Shown here piece after piece: positions 25,550 through 36,301 of a stretch of 36,861 nucleotides of DNA. Source of the DNA: Hydrogenophaga sp. (GTDB lineage Bacteria > Pseudomonadota > Gammaproteobacteria > Burkholderiales > Burkholderiaceae_C); assembly GCF_026125825.1 (NCBI RefSeq), contig NZ_JAHCKK010000044.1, positions 1 through 36,861 of the forward strand, read 5' to 3'. How positions within the stretch are numbered: the first letter of the stretch is position 1; every line of letters starts with the position of its first letter. The position numbers were made by a program, and so were the translations under genes. Below the pieces are notes generated by a model. That model was given only the letters and a program-made list of their open reading frames with translations. It made no database searches and was not told the origin of the DNA.

Positions 25550-28154
<2,605 letters not shown>

Positions 28155-28240
28155 TCAGGAACGGCGCGGGCCCAGGCCGGGCAAGACGGCGTGGGGGCCG
28201 GCAGGTCGACGCGCGAGCGGGCGCGCCGGGCAAAAGGCAT

Positions 28241-28246
28241 TATGCT
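28241..28246 (+). promoter_or_regulatory. possible -10 for the receiver gene
   Basis: TATGCT lies 44 bases before the receiver ATG in the kinase/receiver divergent gap. It is the same hexamer seen before the 17079 ATP-grasp gene. No -35 is recognisable, so confidence is low. Confidence 0.25.
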
Positions 28247-28289
28247 GTCGCGCGAACGGGCCCGTCGGGTCACCACAGGCAACACAGCC

Positions 28290-28652
28290 ATGACAAACCA
28301 GGACCTGGACATATTGATCGTCGACGACTCGCGGGACGCGGCGGACTCGCTGACCACGCTGATGACCCTGATGGGGCACCGCGCGAAGGCGGCCTACAGC
28401 GGCAAGGAGGCCATCGAGGTGGTGGAGCGCTCGCTGCCCCTGTGCGTCATGCTCGACGTGCACATGCCGGACATGGACGGCCTGGAGCTGGTTCGCGCCT
28501 TGCGCGTGAAGTGCGGCGAGAACCTGGTGCTGATCGCGGTGACGGGGTCGGACGCCGATGACGAGCTGGCGGCGGACGTGTTCGCGCTGGTGGACTATCA
28601 CTTTCTCAAGCCCGTTTCGCCCGAGGCCCTGGCCAAGGTCCTGCAGGCGTAG
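28290..28652 (+). CDS. single-domain response regulator (CheY-like)
   Basis: A 120-residue stand-alone receiver. The acidic pocket is Asp12/Asp13 (IVDDSRDAAD), the phospho-acceptor is Asp56 (MLDVHMPDMDG), the switch Thr is Thr85 (AVTGSD), and Lys107 is in FLKPVSPEAL. No output domain follows. It starts 135 bases from the divergent hybrid kinase gene and probably receives phosphate from it, or acts as a phosphate sink. The ribosome site is weak (AGG about 10 bases before ATG). A much longer in-frame open frame to the left is the antisense shadow of the kinase gene and was rejected. Confidence 0.92.
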   Translation: MTNQDLDILIVDDSRDAADSLTTLMTLMGHRAKAAYSGKEAIEVVERSLPLCVMLDVHMPDMDGLELVRALRVKCGENLVLIAVTGSDADDELAADVFALVDYHFLKPVSPEALAKVLQA

Positions 28653-28690
28653 CGGCTTTTGCCCAGGGCGGTGGCGTCGGTGCGCGGCCA

Positions 28691-28927
28691 TCACGTAGCG
28701 CTTTCGGTCTTGAGGGCGCCTCGGATGTTCAGGCCGGCCAGGCCGATCTGCAAGGCGATGAGCGCGTAGGCACCCGCCTGCCAGCCCCAGGCGATCCACA
28801 GCGCGTTGCTGGTGAGAAACAGCCAGAAGCCGGCATGGCGCCGGCCGGCACTGCGCGATGCCACCAGCCAGGACGCCATCAGTGTCACCAGCATGGCAGG
28901 CCATTGCATGAGGTCGAGCAGGTCCAT
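28691..28927 (-). CDS. small integral membrane protein, 78 residues
   Basis: Two to three hydrophobic segments (about 7-22, 31-48, 52-68) joined by a basic turn SAGRRHAGFW, with Trp-rich helix text (SNALWIAWGWQAG). The shape resembles half-size transporter-like or PnuC/SemiSWEET-like small proteins, and similar short Burkholderiales proteins are sometimes labelled amino acid transporter, but I cannot support a function. ATG 28927 has GGAGG only 3 bases upstream, which is tight. The extension to 29026 is not protein-like. It is convergent with the receiver gene (38-base gap) and divergent from the DUF421 gene. The 222-base gap to DUF421 (28928-29149) holds nothing else I can call. Confidence 0.7.
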   Translation of the reverse strand: MDLLDLMQWPAMLVTLMASWLVASRSAGRRHAGFWLFLTSNALWIAWGWQAGAYALIALQIGLAGLNIRGALKTESAT

Positions 28928-29149
28928 GTGCCTCCAGACGGTTGTGCGCGTGATGTTGCCTGGGCACGCCGGTTCCGACTGTTCGCCATGCCACACAGGC
29001 TGAAGCGGTAAAAAGCGCTGCCGCACCGGACGATCCGCAAAATTTGCCGCAAGCGCCCGGGCGGCCTTTGCCTGCTGCGCCGCCGGCCCGACCGGGGCGG
29101 TGGGTGCGCCGATTGCTCCATGGGTGCTTTCACGTCATGAGAGGCCGCC

Positions 29150-29644
29150 ATGTTCGCCTTGTCCACACCCTGGTGGGAGCTGCCCGCGCGGGCCGCGATG
29201 GTGTATGCGGTGCTGCTGGTGTTGATGCGACTCTCGGGCAAGCGCACGGTCGGCCAGTTCACGCCCTTCGACCTGCTGGTCGTGATGCTGCTGAGCGAGT
29301 CGGTCTCGGCCGGGCTCAACGGCGCGGAGGATTCGGTGACCGGCGGTCTGCTCGCCGCCGCCACCCTGATCGGCCTCAACGTGCTCGTGGCCACGGTGAC
29401 CGCCCGCCATGCCTGGCTCCAGGCGTTGGCCGAAGGCGCGCCGGTGCTCATCGGGCGGGATGGCCGCTTCTTCGAGCCGGTGCTGCGACGACAACATGTT
29501 CCCCGGCGGGATGTTGAACGGGCTTTGCGGGAGGCCGATTGCGACCTCAAGGACATGAAGTATGCGTTTCTGGAGGCCGATGGCGGCATCAGCGTGCTCA
29601 AAGCGTCTGCGGGTGCCGTGAAGCAGGAGGGCGAGGGTGAGTGA
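29150..29644 (+). CDS. DUF421 (YetF/YcaP-type) membrane protein
   Basis: A 164-residue DUF421 protein. Three N-terminal helices (about 12-28, 40-55, 65-83) precede a cytoplasmic alpha/beta domain (about 90-155). The family motif is clear: LMRLSGKRTVGQFTPFDLL after helix 1, LIGRDGRFF at the domain start, and VERALREADCDLKDMKYAFLEADGGISVL near the end, read here in segments. Role is unknown; B. subtilis YetF-type relatives associate with sporulation or stress. The ribosome site is GAGG, 5 bases before ATG. It opens a plus-strand run with the Gln-rich protein, hemerythrin and catalase, consistent with a stress context (inference). Confidence 0.88.
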   Translation: MFALSTPWWELPARAAMVYAVLLVLMRLSGKRTVGQFTPFDLLVVMLLSESVSAGLNGAEDSVTGGLLAAATLIGLNVLVATVTARHAWLQALAEGAPVLIGRDGRFFEPVLRRQHVPRRDVERALREADCDLKDMKYAFLEADGGISVLKASAGAVKQEGEGE

Positions 29645-29765
29645 GACGGCGTTGCCGCGCAACCGTCGCGCCGTTGAAGCTGCGGGCACGCGCCTTGCCC
29701 AAAAGGAGTTGCGTCCGATCCACCGTGGTCGCCGCAATCCCTTCAACACATGCAGGAGCAACGAC

Positions 29766-30071
29766 ATGGCATCGAACAACCCAGGCCAGCAAGGCCAACA
29801 GCAGGGCCAGCAAGGCCAGAACCAGCAGCAACAAGGCCAGCAGGGCCAGAACCAGCAGGGGCAGAACCCCGGTCAGCGCCCAGGCCAGCAAGGCGGCCAG
29901 CAAGGCGACCAGAGCAACCCGGCGGGACAGCGCGAACAGAGCAACCCCGGCGGCTCTGACCAGCAAGGCCGCAAGGAGGTCAACCCCTCCCAGCAGCAGG
30001 ACGGTTCGCGCCCCGGCGCCCGTGATCAGGACGACAGCACCCGCCGTCCTGGCGGCAACAACGCCTCCTGA
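29766..30071 (+). CDS. Gln/Gly-rich disordered (hydrophilin-like) protein
   Basis: A 101-residue protein with about 32 Gln and 20 Gly, no Cys, and almost no hydrophobic residues. The first half is built from short GQQGQ/GQNQ units. The second half is charged (REQSNPGG, GRKEVNPSQQQDG, DQDDSTRRPGG). Such composition predicts full disorder and meets the usual description of hydrophilins (high Gly, very hydrophilic), which protect proteins during osmotic or drying stress; this is a compositional inference, not homology. The start at ATG 29766 is set by AGGAG (29754-29758), 7 bases upstream. The in-frame GTG at 29637 lacks a ribosome site. A strong terminator follows. Neighbours are DUF421, hemerythrin and catalase. 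Confidence 0.82.
   Translation: MASNNPGQQGQQQGQQGQNQQQQGQQGQNQQGQNPGQRPGQQGGQQGDQSNPAGQREQSNPGGSDQQGRKEVNPSQQQDGSRPGARDQDDSTRRPGGNNAS
29782..29917 (+). repeat. imperfect short tandem repeats within the Gln-rich gene
   Basis: Degenerate 9-base units of the type GGCCAGCAA / GGCCAGCAG recur through this stretch, encoding GQQ/GQN blocks. Such arrays can expand or contract by slippage in multiples of three without breaking the frame. Confidence 0.6.
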
Positions 30072-30086
30072 GCGCTGATGCCACGC

Positions 30087-30122
30087 TCCCACCCTGTCCG
30101 ACGGCGGGCAGGGTGGGGCTTT
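30087..30122 (+). terminator. intrinsic terminator after the Gln-rich gene
   Basis: CCCACCCTG (30088-30096) pairs with CAGGGTGGG (30109-30117). The stem continues inward by a U-G pair and CCG/CGG to an ACGG loop, giving about 13 bp. It is followed by GC and TTT. It would separate the Gln-rich gene from the hemerythrin gene, whose start is 51 bases beyond. Confidence 0.6.
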
Positions 30123-30172
30123 GCCACCCATTCAAACAAACCTTTCCCCACACCCCCTACCAGGAGCCTCCC

Positions 30173-30655
30173 ATGGCCACCACCCGAACCGAAGCAGATG
30201 CCTGCACCCTGCTGGACACCGACCACAAGGCGGTGAAGAAGATGTTCAAGACCTACGAAGAGCTCGCGGGCTCCAAGGCGCGCGGCGTCGCGCAGAAGAA
30301 GGTGGAACTCGCGCACCAGATCTGCCAGGAGCTGACGGTGCACGCCACCATCGAGGAAGAAATTTTCTACCCCGCGCTGCGCGCTGCACTGAAGGACACC
30401 GGCATGCTGGCCGAAGCCGAGGTGGAGCACGCGGGCGCCAAGGACCTGATTGCGCAGATCGAGGCCATGGACGAAGCCGATGAGATGTTCGACGCCAAGG
30501 TCAAGGTGCTGGGCGAGTACATCGACCACCACGTCAAGGAAGAGCGCAACGAGATCTTCCCCAAGGCCAGGGCAGCCAAGTCACTGGATCTGGTGGCCAT
30601 GCGCGACGAGCTGATGGCGCGCAAGGAAGCGCTCATGGGCGCGGAAGTCGCCTGA
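30173..30655 (+). CDS. hemerythrin HHE-domain protein
   Basis: A 160-residue four-helix bundle with the HHE di-iron ligand pattern: His18 (DTDHKAVKKMF), His57 and Glu61-62 (TVHATIEEEIFYP), His86 (VEHAGAK), His119/His120 and Glu124 (IDHHVKEERNEIFP). Members bind oxygen or sense and repair nitrosative/oxidative damage to iron centres. Cytosolic. The start is ATG 30173 with AGGAG 6 bases upstream. An in-frame start at 30113 would fall in the preceding terminator. The catalase gene follows after 36 bases, so the two may be cotranscribed as an oxidative-stress unit. Confidence 0.92.
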   Translation: MATTRTEADACTLLDTDHKAVKKMFKTYEELAGSKARGVAQKKVELAHQICQELTVHATIEEEIFYPALRAALKDTGMLAEAEVEHAGAKDLIAQIEAMDEADEMFDAKVKVLGEYIDHHVKEERNEIFPKARAAKSLDLVAMRDELMARKEALMGAEVA

Positions 30656-30691
30656 ACGTCCCCATCCCTTCCAATTTCTTGAAAGCCCACT

Positions 30692-33103
30692 GTGCCTAAA
30701 TCCAAATCCCCCGACTCCGGTGGCGACAACCGGGAAGCGAACAGCGCTTCCCGGGCCGCTGCCCGCCAGACCGACAGTGGGCCTTCCCAAGTCCAGCCTG
30801 CCAACGACCCCGCCGTGCTCAAGGCCGCCCACACGGGCGAGATGGCCGAGGGCATGCCGTTCAACGCCAACAAGGCCGGTGAACACGGTTTCGACAACGG
30901 CCTGTCCGTGCAACCGGGTGCCACGGTGGAGGCGCCATCGCGTCTGCCCACGGGCAGCACCTTGTCCGAAGAAAACCACTCCGAGAAAACCGGCAGCGTG
31001 GCGGCCGAAGGCGTCAACTGGGCGATCGAGTCGTTGGACCGCGTGCGCGTGGATTCGTCGGGCCAGGTGCTCACGACCAACCAGGGCGTGCCCATTGCGG
31101 ACAACCAGAACTCGCTGAAGTACGGCGTGCGCGGTCCTGCGCTGCTGGAAGATTTCATCCTCCGCGAAAAGATCACGCATTTCGATCACGAGCGCATCCC
31201 TGAGCGCATCGTGCACGCGCGCGGTTCGGGCGCGCACGGCTTCTTCGAGTGCTATGACGCGTTGACGGACATCACCAAGGCCGCGCCGTTCCAGGACGCT
31301 GGCAAGGTCACGCCCGTGTTCGTGCGCTTTTCCACCGTGCAAGGCGAGCGGGGGTCGAAGGACACCGCGCGCGACGTGCGCGGCTTCGCGGTGAAGTTCT
31401 ACACCGACGAGGGCAACTGGGACCTGGTGGGCAACAACATGCCGGTGTTCTTCATCCAGGACGCCATGAAGTTCCCGGACCTGGTGCATGCCGTGAAACC
31501 CGAGCCGCATCACCAGATGCCGCAGGCGGCCAGCGCGCACGACACGTTCTGGGACTTCGTCTCGCTCATGCCGGAGTCGACCCACATGCTCATGTGGGCC
31601 ATGTCCGACCGAGGCATTCCACGCAGCTATGCCACCATGCAGGGCTTTGGCGTGCACACCTTCCGCATGGTCAATGCGCAGGGCGATTCGGTGTTCGTCA
31701 AGTTCCACTGGAACCCCATCTACGGCACGCATTCGCTGGTCTGGGACGAGGCGGTCAAGATTTCGGGCGCGGATCCCGACTACCACCGTCGCGACCTGTG
31801 GGAGCGGATCGAGGCCGGTGCCTTCCCCGAGTGGGAGCTGGGTCTTCAGATCTTCACCGAGGAGGAGGCCGATGCCTTCAGCTTCGACGTGCTGGACCCG
31901 ACCAAGATCGTGCCCGAGGAACTCGTGCCGGTGCGGCCCGTGGGCCGCATGGTGCTCAACCGCAACCCGGACAATTTCTTCGCCGAAACCGAGCAGGTCG
32001 CCTTCTGTGCGGCGCACATCGTGCCTGGCCTGGACTTCTCGAACGACCCGCTGCTCGCGGGCCGCATCCACTCGTATGTGGACACGCAGATCAGCCGCCT
32101 GGGTGGTCCCAATTTCCACGAGATCCCGATCAATTCACCGCTGGCGCCTGTGCACAACAACCAGCGCGACGGCATGCACCGGCAGGCCATCCACCGCGGC
32201 CGGGTGAACTACGAACCGAATTCACTGGCGGGAGGCTGCCCGTTCCAGGCTGGCGCCGCGCAAGGCTTCGTGTCCGTGCCGGCCCGCATCCAGGCCAAGG
32301 AGGAGCAGGGCAAGGTGCGCGCCAAGCCCGAGAAGTTCGCCGACCACTACACGCAGGCGACGCTGTTCTTCGAGAGCCAGAGCCCGGTGGAGCAGGCCCA
32401 CATTGCGGCGGCCTTCCGCTTCGAGCTTTCCAAGGTGACGGTGCCCGCGATCCGCGAGCGCATGGTGTCTTCGCTGCGCAATGCGTCGGAAGCCTTGGCC
32501 GCACAAGTGGCCGAGGGCCTGGGCATGGCGGCGCTGCCAGCACCCATGCCGCGCGCGCTGGACAACCCGCCCAAGCCCGAAGTCAGCCGCTCGCCAACGC
32601 TCTCGCTGCTCGCGCGCCCAGGTGACGGTTCCATCAAAGGTCGCAAGGTGGCCATGCTGGTGGCCGACGGGGTGAACGGCCAGAGCGCCATGGATGTGCA
32701 TGCCATGCTGTTCGCGCAGGGCGCGTCGCCTCGTTTCGTGGCACCCCGCATCGGCCCGGTAAAGACCGCGGATGGTGTGGCGATCGACGCCGATGCATCG
32801 CTGGAGAACGAACCCGGTTTCCTTTTCGATGCCCTGGTGCTGCCCGACGGCGAGGAGGGGGTTCGCACACTCTCGCTCGATGGTCACACGATGGAGTTCA
32901 TCAAGGACCAGTACCGCCATTGCAAGCCCATTCTGGTGCTCCCGGCGTCGGCCACCCTGTTCAAGGCCGCCGGTGCGTCCCCCACGCTGCCTTCGGGCGA
33001 GGCCGATCCGGGCGTGGTGCAAGGCGGGGATGCCGAGACCTTTATCGCCGCCATGGCCAGGCACCGCCATCCGGAGCGCGAGACCGACCCGCCGCGGGTG
33101 TGA
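30692..33103 (+). CDS. katE: large-subunit catalase HPII (KatE)
   Basis: An 803-residue clade-2 monofunctional haem catalase that dismutates hydrogen peroxide; E. coli HPII is 753 residues. A poorly conserved N-terminal arm (1-140) precedes the beta-barrel core. Catalytic His175 ([12 protein letters not shown]), Asn248 ([14 protein letters not shown]) and the haem-ligand Tyr462 ([13 protein letters not shown]) are present. The C-terminal flavodoxin/DJ-1-like domain (about 640-790; [14 protein letters not shown]) is typical of large catalases. The residue equal to E. coli His392, which crosslinks to the haem tyrosine, is Cys439 ([10 protein letters not shown]). The start is GTG 30692, with only a weak GAAAG site. 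Placement 36 bases after the hemerythrin gene suggests joint stress expression. The stop lies 13 bases from the convergent mltB stop. Confidence 0.96.
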   Translation: MPKSKSPDSGGDNREANSASRAAARQTDSGPSQVQPANDPAVLKAAHTGEMAEGMPFNANKAGEHGFDNGLSVQPGATVEAPSRLPTGSTLSEENHSEKTGSVAAEGVNWAIESLDRVRVDSSGQVLTTNQGVPIADNQNSLKYGVRGPALLEDFILREKITHFDHERIPERIVHARGSGAHGFFECYDALTDITKAAPFQDAGKVTPVFVRFSTVQGERGSKDTARDVRGFAVKFYTDEGNWDLVGNNMPVFFIQDAMKFPDLVHAVKPEPHHQMPQAASAHDTFWDFVSLMPESTHMLMWAMSDRGIPRSYATMQGFGVHTFRMVNAQGDSVFVKFHWNPIYGTHSLVWDEAVKISGADPDYHRRDLWERIEAGAFPEWELGLQIFTEEEADAFSFDVLDPTKIVPEELVPVRPVGRMVLNRNPDNFFAETEQVAFCAAHIVPGLDFSNDPLLAGRIHSYVDTQISRLGGPNFHEIPINSPLAPVHNNQRDGMHRQAIHRGRVNYEPNSLAGGCPFQAGAAQGFVSVPARIQAKEEQGKVRAKPEKFADHYTQATLFFESQSPVEQAHIAAAFRFELSKVTVPAIRERMVSSLRNASEALAAQVAEGLGMAALPAPMPRALDNPPKPEVSRSPTLSLLARPGDGSIKGRKVAMLVADGVNGQSAMDVHAMLFAQGASPRFVAPRIGPVKTADGVAIDADASLENEPGFLFDALVLPDGEEGVRTLSLDGHTMEFIKDQYRHCKPILVLPASATLFKAAGASPTLPSGEADPGVVQGGDAETFIAAMARHRHPERETDPPRV

Positions 33104-33116
33104 CGCGCGTGGCGCT

Positions 33117-34199
33117 TCAGCGTTCGCCGACCAGCGCCTTCACGGCGTCCCCCAGCTCGATCACCGCCAGTGCGTAGTAGCTGCTCCAGTTGTAGCGCGT
33201 GACCACATAGAAGTTCTCGGTGCCGGCGATGTAGCTCGAAGGCGCGCCCGCGTTCTGCAGTTCCACCAGCGCCAGCTGGCCGGTGTGTTGCAGCGCGGGG
33301 CCTTCGAGCACCGCGCCTTTGCCGGTGAAGCTCGCGACCCCGAAGCTGGGCAGGATGTCGGGGGCGAGCAGCGTCTCGAGGTCTTCCGTGCTCTGGTTCG
33401 GATCGAAGCGCACCGGGTAGTGCGTGGGCATGCCGGGCTGCCAGCCGAAGGCCTTGAAGTAGTTGGCCACGGAGCCGATCACATCGGCCTGGCTGTTGAA
33501 GAGGTCGACCTTGCCGTCGGCGTCGAAGTCGATCGCGTATTTCACCCAGCTGCTGGGCATGAATTGCGGCCAGCCCATGGCCCCGGCGTAGCTGCCGAGG
33601 TAGCTCAGCGGGTCGGTGGCGGTGCGTTCGGTGAGGCTGAGGAACTGCTCCAGCTCGCTGCGGAAAAACTCGGTGCGGGCGGCCGCGCGCGGGTGGCTGG
33701 TGGGGAAATCGAAGGCCAGGGTGGCGAGCGCGTCGATGACGCGGAAGTTGCCCGTGTGCTGGCCGTACAGCGTCTCCACGCCGACCACGCCCACGATCAG
33801 GCTGGCGGGCACGCCGAATTCGGCCTCGGCGCGCGCCAGCACTTCGCGGTTGGCTTCCCAGAAGCGCTGGCCCGCGCGCAGGCGCACCGGCTCGATGAAG
33901 CGCGCGCGGTAGGCCGCCCAGTTCTTGGGCACACCGCTGGGCGCGGGCTGCATGAGGCGGATGACGCTGGGCAGGCGCTGGGCCGCGCCGACCTGCTGGC
34001 GCACCCAGGCCGGATCGAGGTTGCGGCGCTCGGCCAGGTCGGTGGCAAAGGCCATGGCGGCCGCGCTTTGCGCATAGCTGTAGGCGGGAACCTTGGCCGG
34101 GCTGGCCGGGCGCGCTTTGGCAGGCGATTGCGCCAGGGCGCTGGCGCTCAGGCACAGGGCCAGGGCAGAAGAGGTCAGTAGGCGGGCGAGGGCGTTCAA
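33117..34199 (-). CDS. mltB: MltB-type lytic murein transglycosylase
   Basis: A 360-residue periplasmic enzyme that cleaves the MurNAc-GlcNAc bond of peptidoglycan to leave 1,6-anhydro ends. The catalytic glutamate is Glu142 (GVVGVETLYGQHTG). Other family blocks are GAMGWPQFMPSSW, AIDFDADGKVDLF, VIGSVANYF and AFGWQPG. A type I signal peptide is visible (about 1-23, ending SASALA). The lipobox of E. coli MltB is missing, so the product is probably soluble. No ATG exists near the N-terminus in this frame. The TTG at 34199 starts the signal peptide and overlaps the TGA of the TgpA-like gene as TTGA, implying translation by coupling. It is the last gene of the DUF58-TgpA unit. Confidence 0.92.
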   Translation of the reverse strand: MNALARLLTSSALALCLSASALAQSPAKARPASPAKVPAYSYAQSAAAMAFATDLAERRNLDPAWVRQQVGAAQRLPSVIRLMQPAPSGVPKNWAAYRARFIEPVRLRAGQRFWEANREVLARAEAEFGVPASLIVGVVGVETLYGQHTGNFRVIDALATLAFDFPTSHPRAAARTEFFRSELEQFLSLTERTATDPLSYLGSYAGAMGWPQFMPSSWVKYAIDFDADGKVDLFNSQADVIGSVANYFKAFGWQPGMPTHYPVRFDPNQSTEDLETLLAPDILPSFGVASFTGKGAVLEGPALQHTGQLALVELQNAGAPSSYIAGTENFYVVTRYNWSSYYALAVIELGDAVKALVGER

Positions 34200-36301
34200 C
34201 GGGGGTCTTTTCGGGGCCAGGCCAGGTGCCGGAATTCGCTTTGCAGCGTGGCCAGGGTGGGTGTGTCGGCGGTGCCCGGGCGGGCGTACCGCTGGGCTTC
34301 GAGTTGCAGCAGCCATTGTGCAACGCGCTGCGCCGCCTGCGAGGCGCCCCAGTGCTGTTGCACGCGCAGGGCGAGTTCGCGCGGGGGCGTGTGCTCGCTG
34401 CTGTCCAGCCCCGAGGCCTGGAGGCGCGCGCGGGCGCGCTGCAGCAGGCGCAGCCAGGGGTCGTGCTGCTGGCGCTCCCACAGCGTCCAGGCCGCGCCGA
34501 GCAGGCTCACCAGCACCACCACGCCGATCAGCACATAGGCCAGGTCCGCCCAACTGGGCGACTGGAAGCCCAGGCGCTTGAGCAGGTCGAGCTGTTGGCC
34601 CTGGGTGTAGTTCAGCACCCACTGGTTCCAGCGGTTGTTCATCGCCTCCCAGACCGCGCGCAGCTGCGCGGCGATGTCGGGGCTGAGGTTGCGCAGGGTG
34701 CCGGCGATGGCGCCTTCGGGCGCGCTCAGCCGCTGCAAGGAGCCCACGCGGGCGGGCGCGACGGCGGCGGTGGGGTCCACGCGCACCCAGCCCTGGCCGG
34801 CCTGCCAGACCTCGGCCCACGCATGGGCGTCGCGCTGGCGAACGGTCCAGTAACCGTCGACGCTGTTCATCTCGCCGCCCTGGTAGCCCGTGACGATGCG
34901 CGCGGGAATGTCGAGCGCGCGCATGAGGATGACGAAGCTGCTGGCGATGTGTTCGCAGAAGCCCTGGCGGCGGTCGAACCAGAATTCGTCGGCGGTGTGC
35001 TGGCCGTACACGCCGGGCGTGAGCGTGTAGAGATAGCCGCCCGTGCGCAGGCGATCCAGCACCGCGGCCACCAGCACGGGCGTGGCCTCGGGGCCGCTGC
35101 CGTGCTCGCGGCGCAGTTGCTGTGCCAGCGCCAGCGTGCGCGGGTTGTAGCCGGGCGGCAGTGCCACGTGCTCGCGCAGGGCCGGTGTCAATGCCAGCGG
35201 GCCATGGCGGAACGTGGGGTGGCTCGTGGCGCTGAAGCGCACCAGACTGCCCATGGGGCGGTCGGTGAGCCATTGCAGTTCGCTGGTCATGCGCACGCGC
35301 ACGTCGGGCAGCTCGGGCGCTTGCGCGGCGGCTTCCAGCAGGAACAGCCACGGTCGGCGGTGCGGCTCCATGGTCACTTCGTAGCGCACCGGGTCTCCCG
35401 AGACCGACAGCTCGCCCGGCAGTACCTGCCGCGTCGGAAACTCGGCGCGCGCGGGGCGCCACTCCACCCCGTCGAAGGCGCTGAGCACAGGGCCGCGGAA
35501 GTAGAGCTGGCCTTGCGGTGGTGGGCGGTCTTCGAAGCGCAGGCGAAGGGCGATGCTGTCGTCGAGCACCAGCTCGGCGATCTGGCCCACGCGCAGGGTG
35601 CTGGACAGGCCGCTGCGCCCCCGGTCGTCGGCTGGCACGCCCCACAGCGGCGAGAAACGGGGGAACAGCAGGAACAGCACCAGCATGATGGGTGCGCCCA
35701 TGGCGGCCATGCCGGCGGCGATGCGCGCGGCCTGCGCCAGGGGCGGCCGGCCCACGGGCATGTGGGCGTTGACCAGCGCGGTGAGCAGCCCCAGCAGGGC
35801 GATGAGGATGCCCGCCGCCGTCAGCAACGACTGCGAATAGAAGAAGTGCGTGAGCAGGGTGAAGAAGGCCAGGAAGAACACCACGAAAGCGTCGCGCCGC
35901 GCGCGCATCTCCAGTGTCTTGAGCGAGAGCAGCACCACGATGAGGGTGACACCCGCTTCCTGCCCCAGGAGCGTGCGGTGGGTGGCCCAGGTGGCCGCGA
36001 GCGTGAGGCCCAGCAGCCCCAGCCGCCAGGGCCAGCCGGGCAGCGGCAGGCCGCGCAGCGCCAACGTGCCGCGCCACACCAGCACGCCCGCGGTGAGCGT
36101 GCTGCACCACCAGGGAATGTGGGCGACCTGCAAGGCCACCACCCAGCCCACCACGGCGAGCAGGAACAGCGTGTCGCGTGTTTCACGCGGCAGGGACGCG
36201 AGCCGGGCTTCCACCCGACCTTGCCGGCGCGACGGGCCTGCGCCCAGGGCGCGCCCTCCTTCAGGGGCGGCGTGCGGAGCGCGGCGGGGCGTGCTCAGCA
36301 T
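34196..36301 (-). CDS. TgpA-like membrane transglutaminase (DUF3488/DUF4129)
   Basis: A 701-residue inner-membrane protein. A cluster of about six helices (44-215) precedes a periplasmic region holding the transglutaminase core with Cys449 (RRQGFCEHIASSF), His493 (RDAHAWAEVW) and Asp509 (VRVDPTAAV). One more helix follows (about 582-602, LIGVVVLVSLLGAAW), then a cytoplasmic DUF4129-type tail. The architecture matches TgpA of Pseudomonas aeruginosa, an essential protein presumed to act on the cell envelope. ATG 36301 overlaps the DUF58 stop by 7 bases. An upstream ATG at 36322 would add 7 residues. The coupled mltB downstream supports a peptidoglycan-related role (inference). Confidence 0.92.
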   Translation of the reverse strand: MLSTPRRAPHAAPEGGRALGAGPSRRQGRVEARLASLPRETRDTLFLLAVVGWVVALQVAHIPWWCSTLTAGVLVWRGTLALRGLPLPGWPWRLGLLGLTLAATWATHRTLLGQEAGVTLIVVLLSLKTLEMRARRDAFVVFFLAFFTLLTHFFYSQSLLTAAGILIALLGLLTALVNAHMPVGRPPLAQAARIAAGMAAMGAPIMLVLFLLFPRFSPLWGVPADDRGRSGLSSTLRVGQIAELVLDDSIALRLRFEDRPPPQGQLYFRGPVLSAFDGVEWRPARAEFPTRQVLPGELSVSGDPVRYEVTMEPHRRPWLFLLEAAAQAPELPDVRVRMTSELQWLTDRPMGSLVRFSATSHPTFRHGPLALTPALREHVALPPGYNPRTLALAQQLRREHGSGPEATPVLVAAVLDRLRTGGYLYTLTPGVYGQHTADEFWFDRRQGFCEHIASSFVILMRALDIPARIVTGYQGGEMNSVDGYWTVRQRDAHAWAEVWQAGQGWVRVDPTAAVAPARVGSLQRLSAPEGAIAGTLRNLSPDIAAQLRAVWEAMNNRWNQWVLNYTQGQQLDLLKRLGFQSPSWADLAYVLIGVVVLVSLLGAAWTLWERQQHDPWLRLLQRARARLQASGLDSSEHTPPRELALRVQQHWGASQAAQRVAQWLLQLEAQRYARPGTADTPTLATLQSEFRHLAWPRKDPR

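Noticed and set aside
29637-29765. Upstream in-frame start for the Gln-rich protein
   Set aside because: GTG start without ribosome site, and the added 43 residues differ entirely in composition. AGGAG at 29754-29758 marks ATG 29766.
29782-29917. CRISPR-like array from the repeated GGCCAGCA units
   Set aside because: Units are 9 bases, degenerate, in frame and without spacers; they are coding repeats.
34130-34199. MltB as a lipoprotein
   Set aside because: The cysteine in the signal peptide (ALALC) lacks a small residue at -1 and sits mid-helix. An ALA cleavage site follows, so signal peptidase I is likelier.
33117-36110. 997-codon minus-strand frame running through both MltB and the TgpA-like gene
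   Set aside because: Only its MltB part reads as protein. The rest is Arg/Ala/Pro-rich shadow of the TgpA-like gene in another frame.
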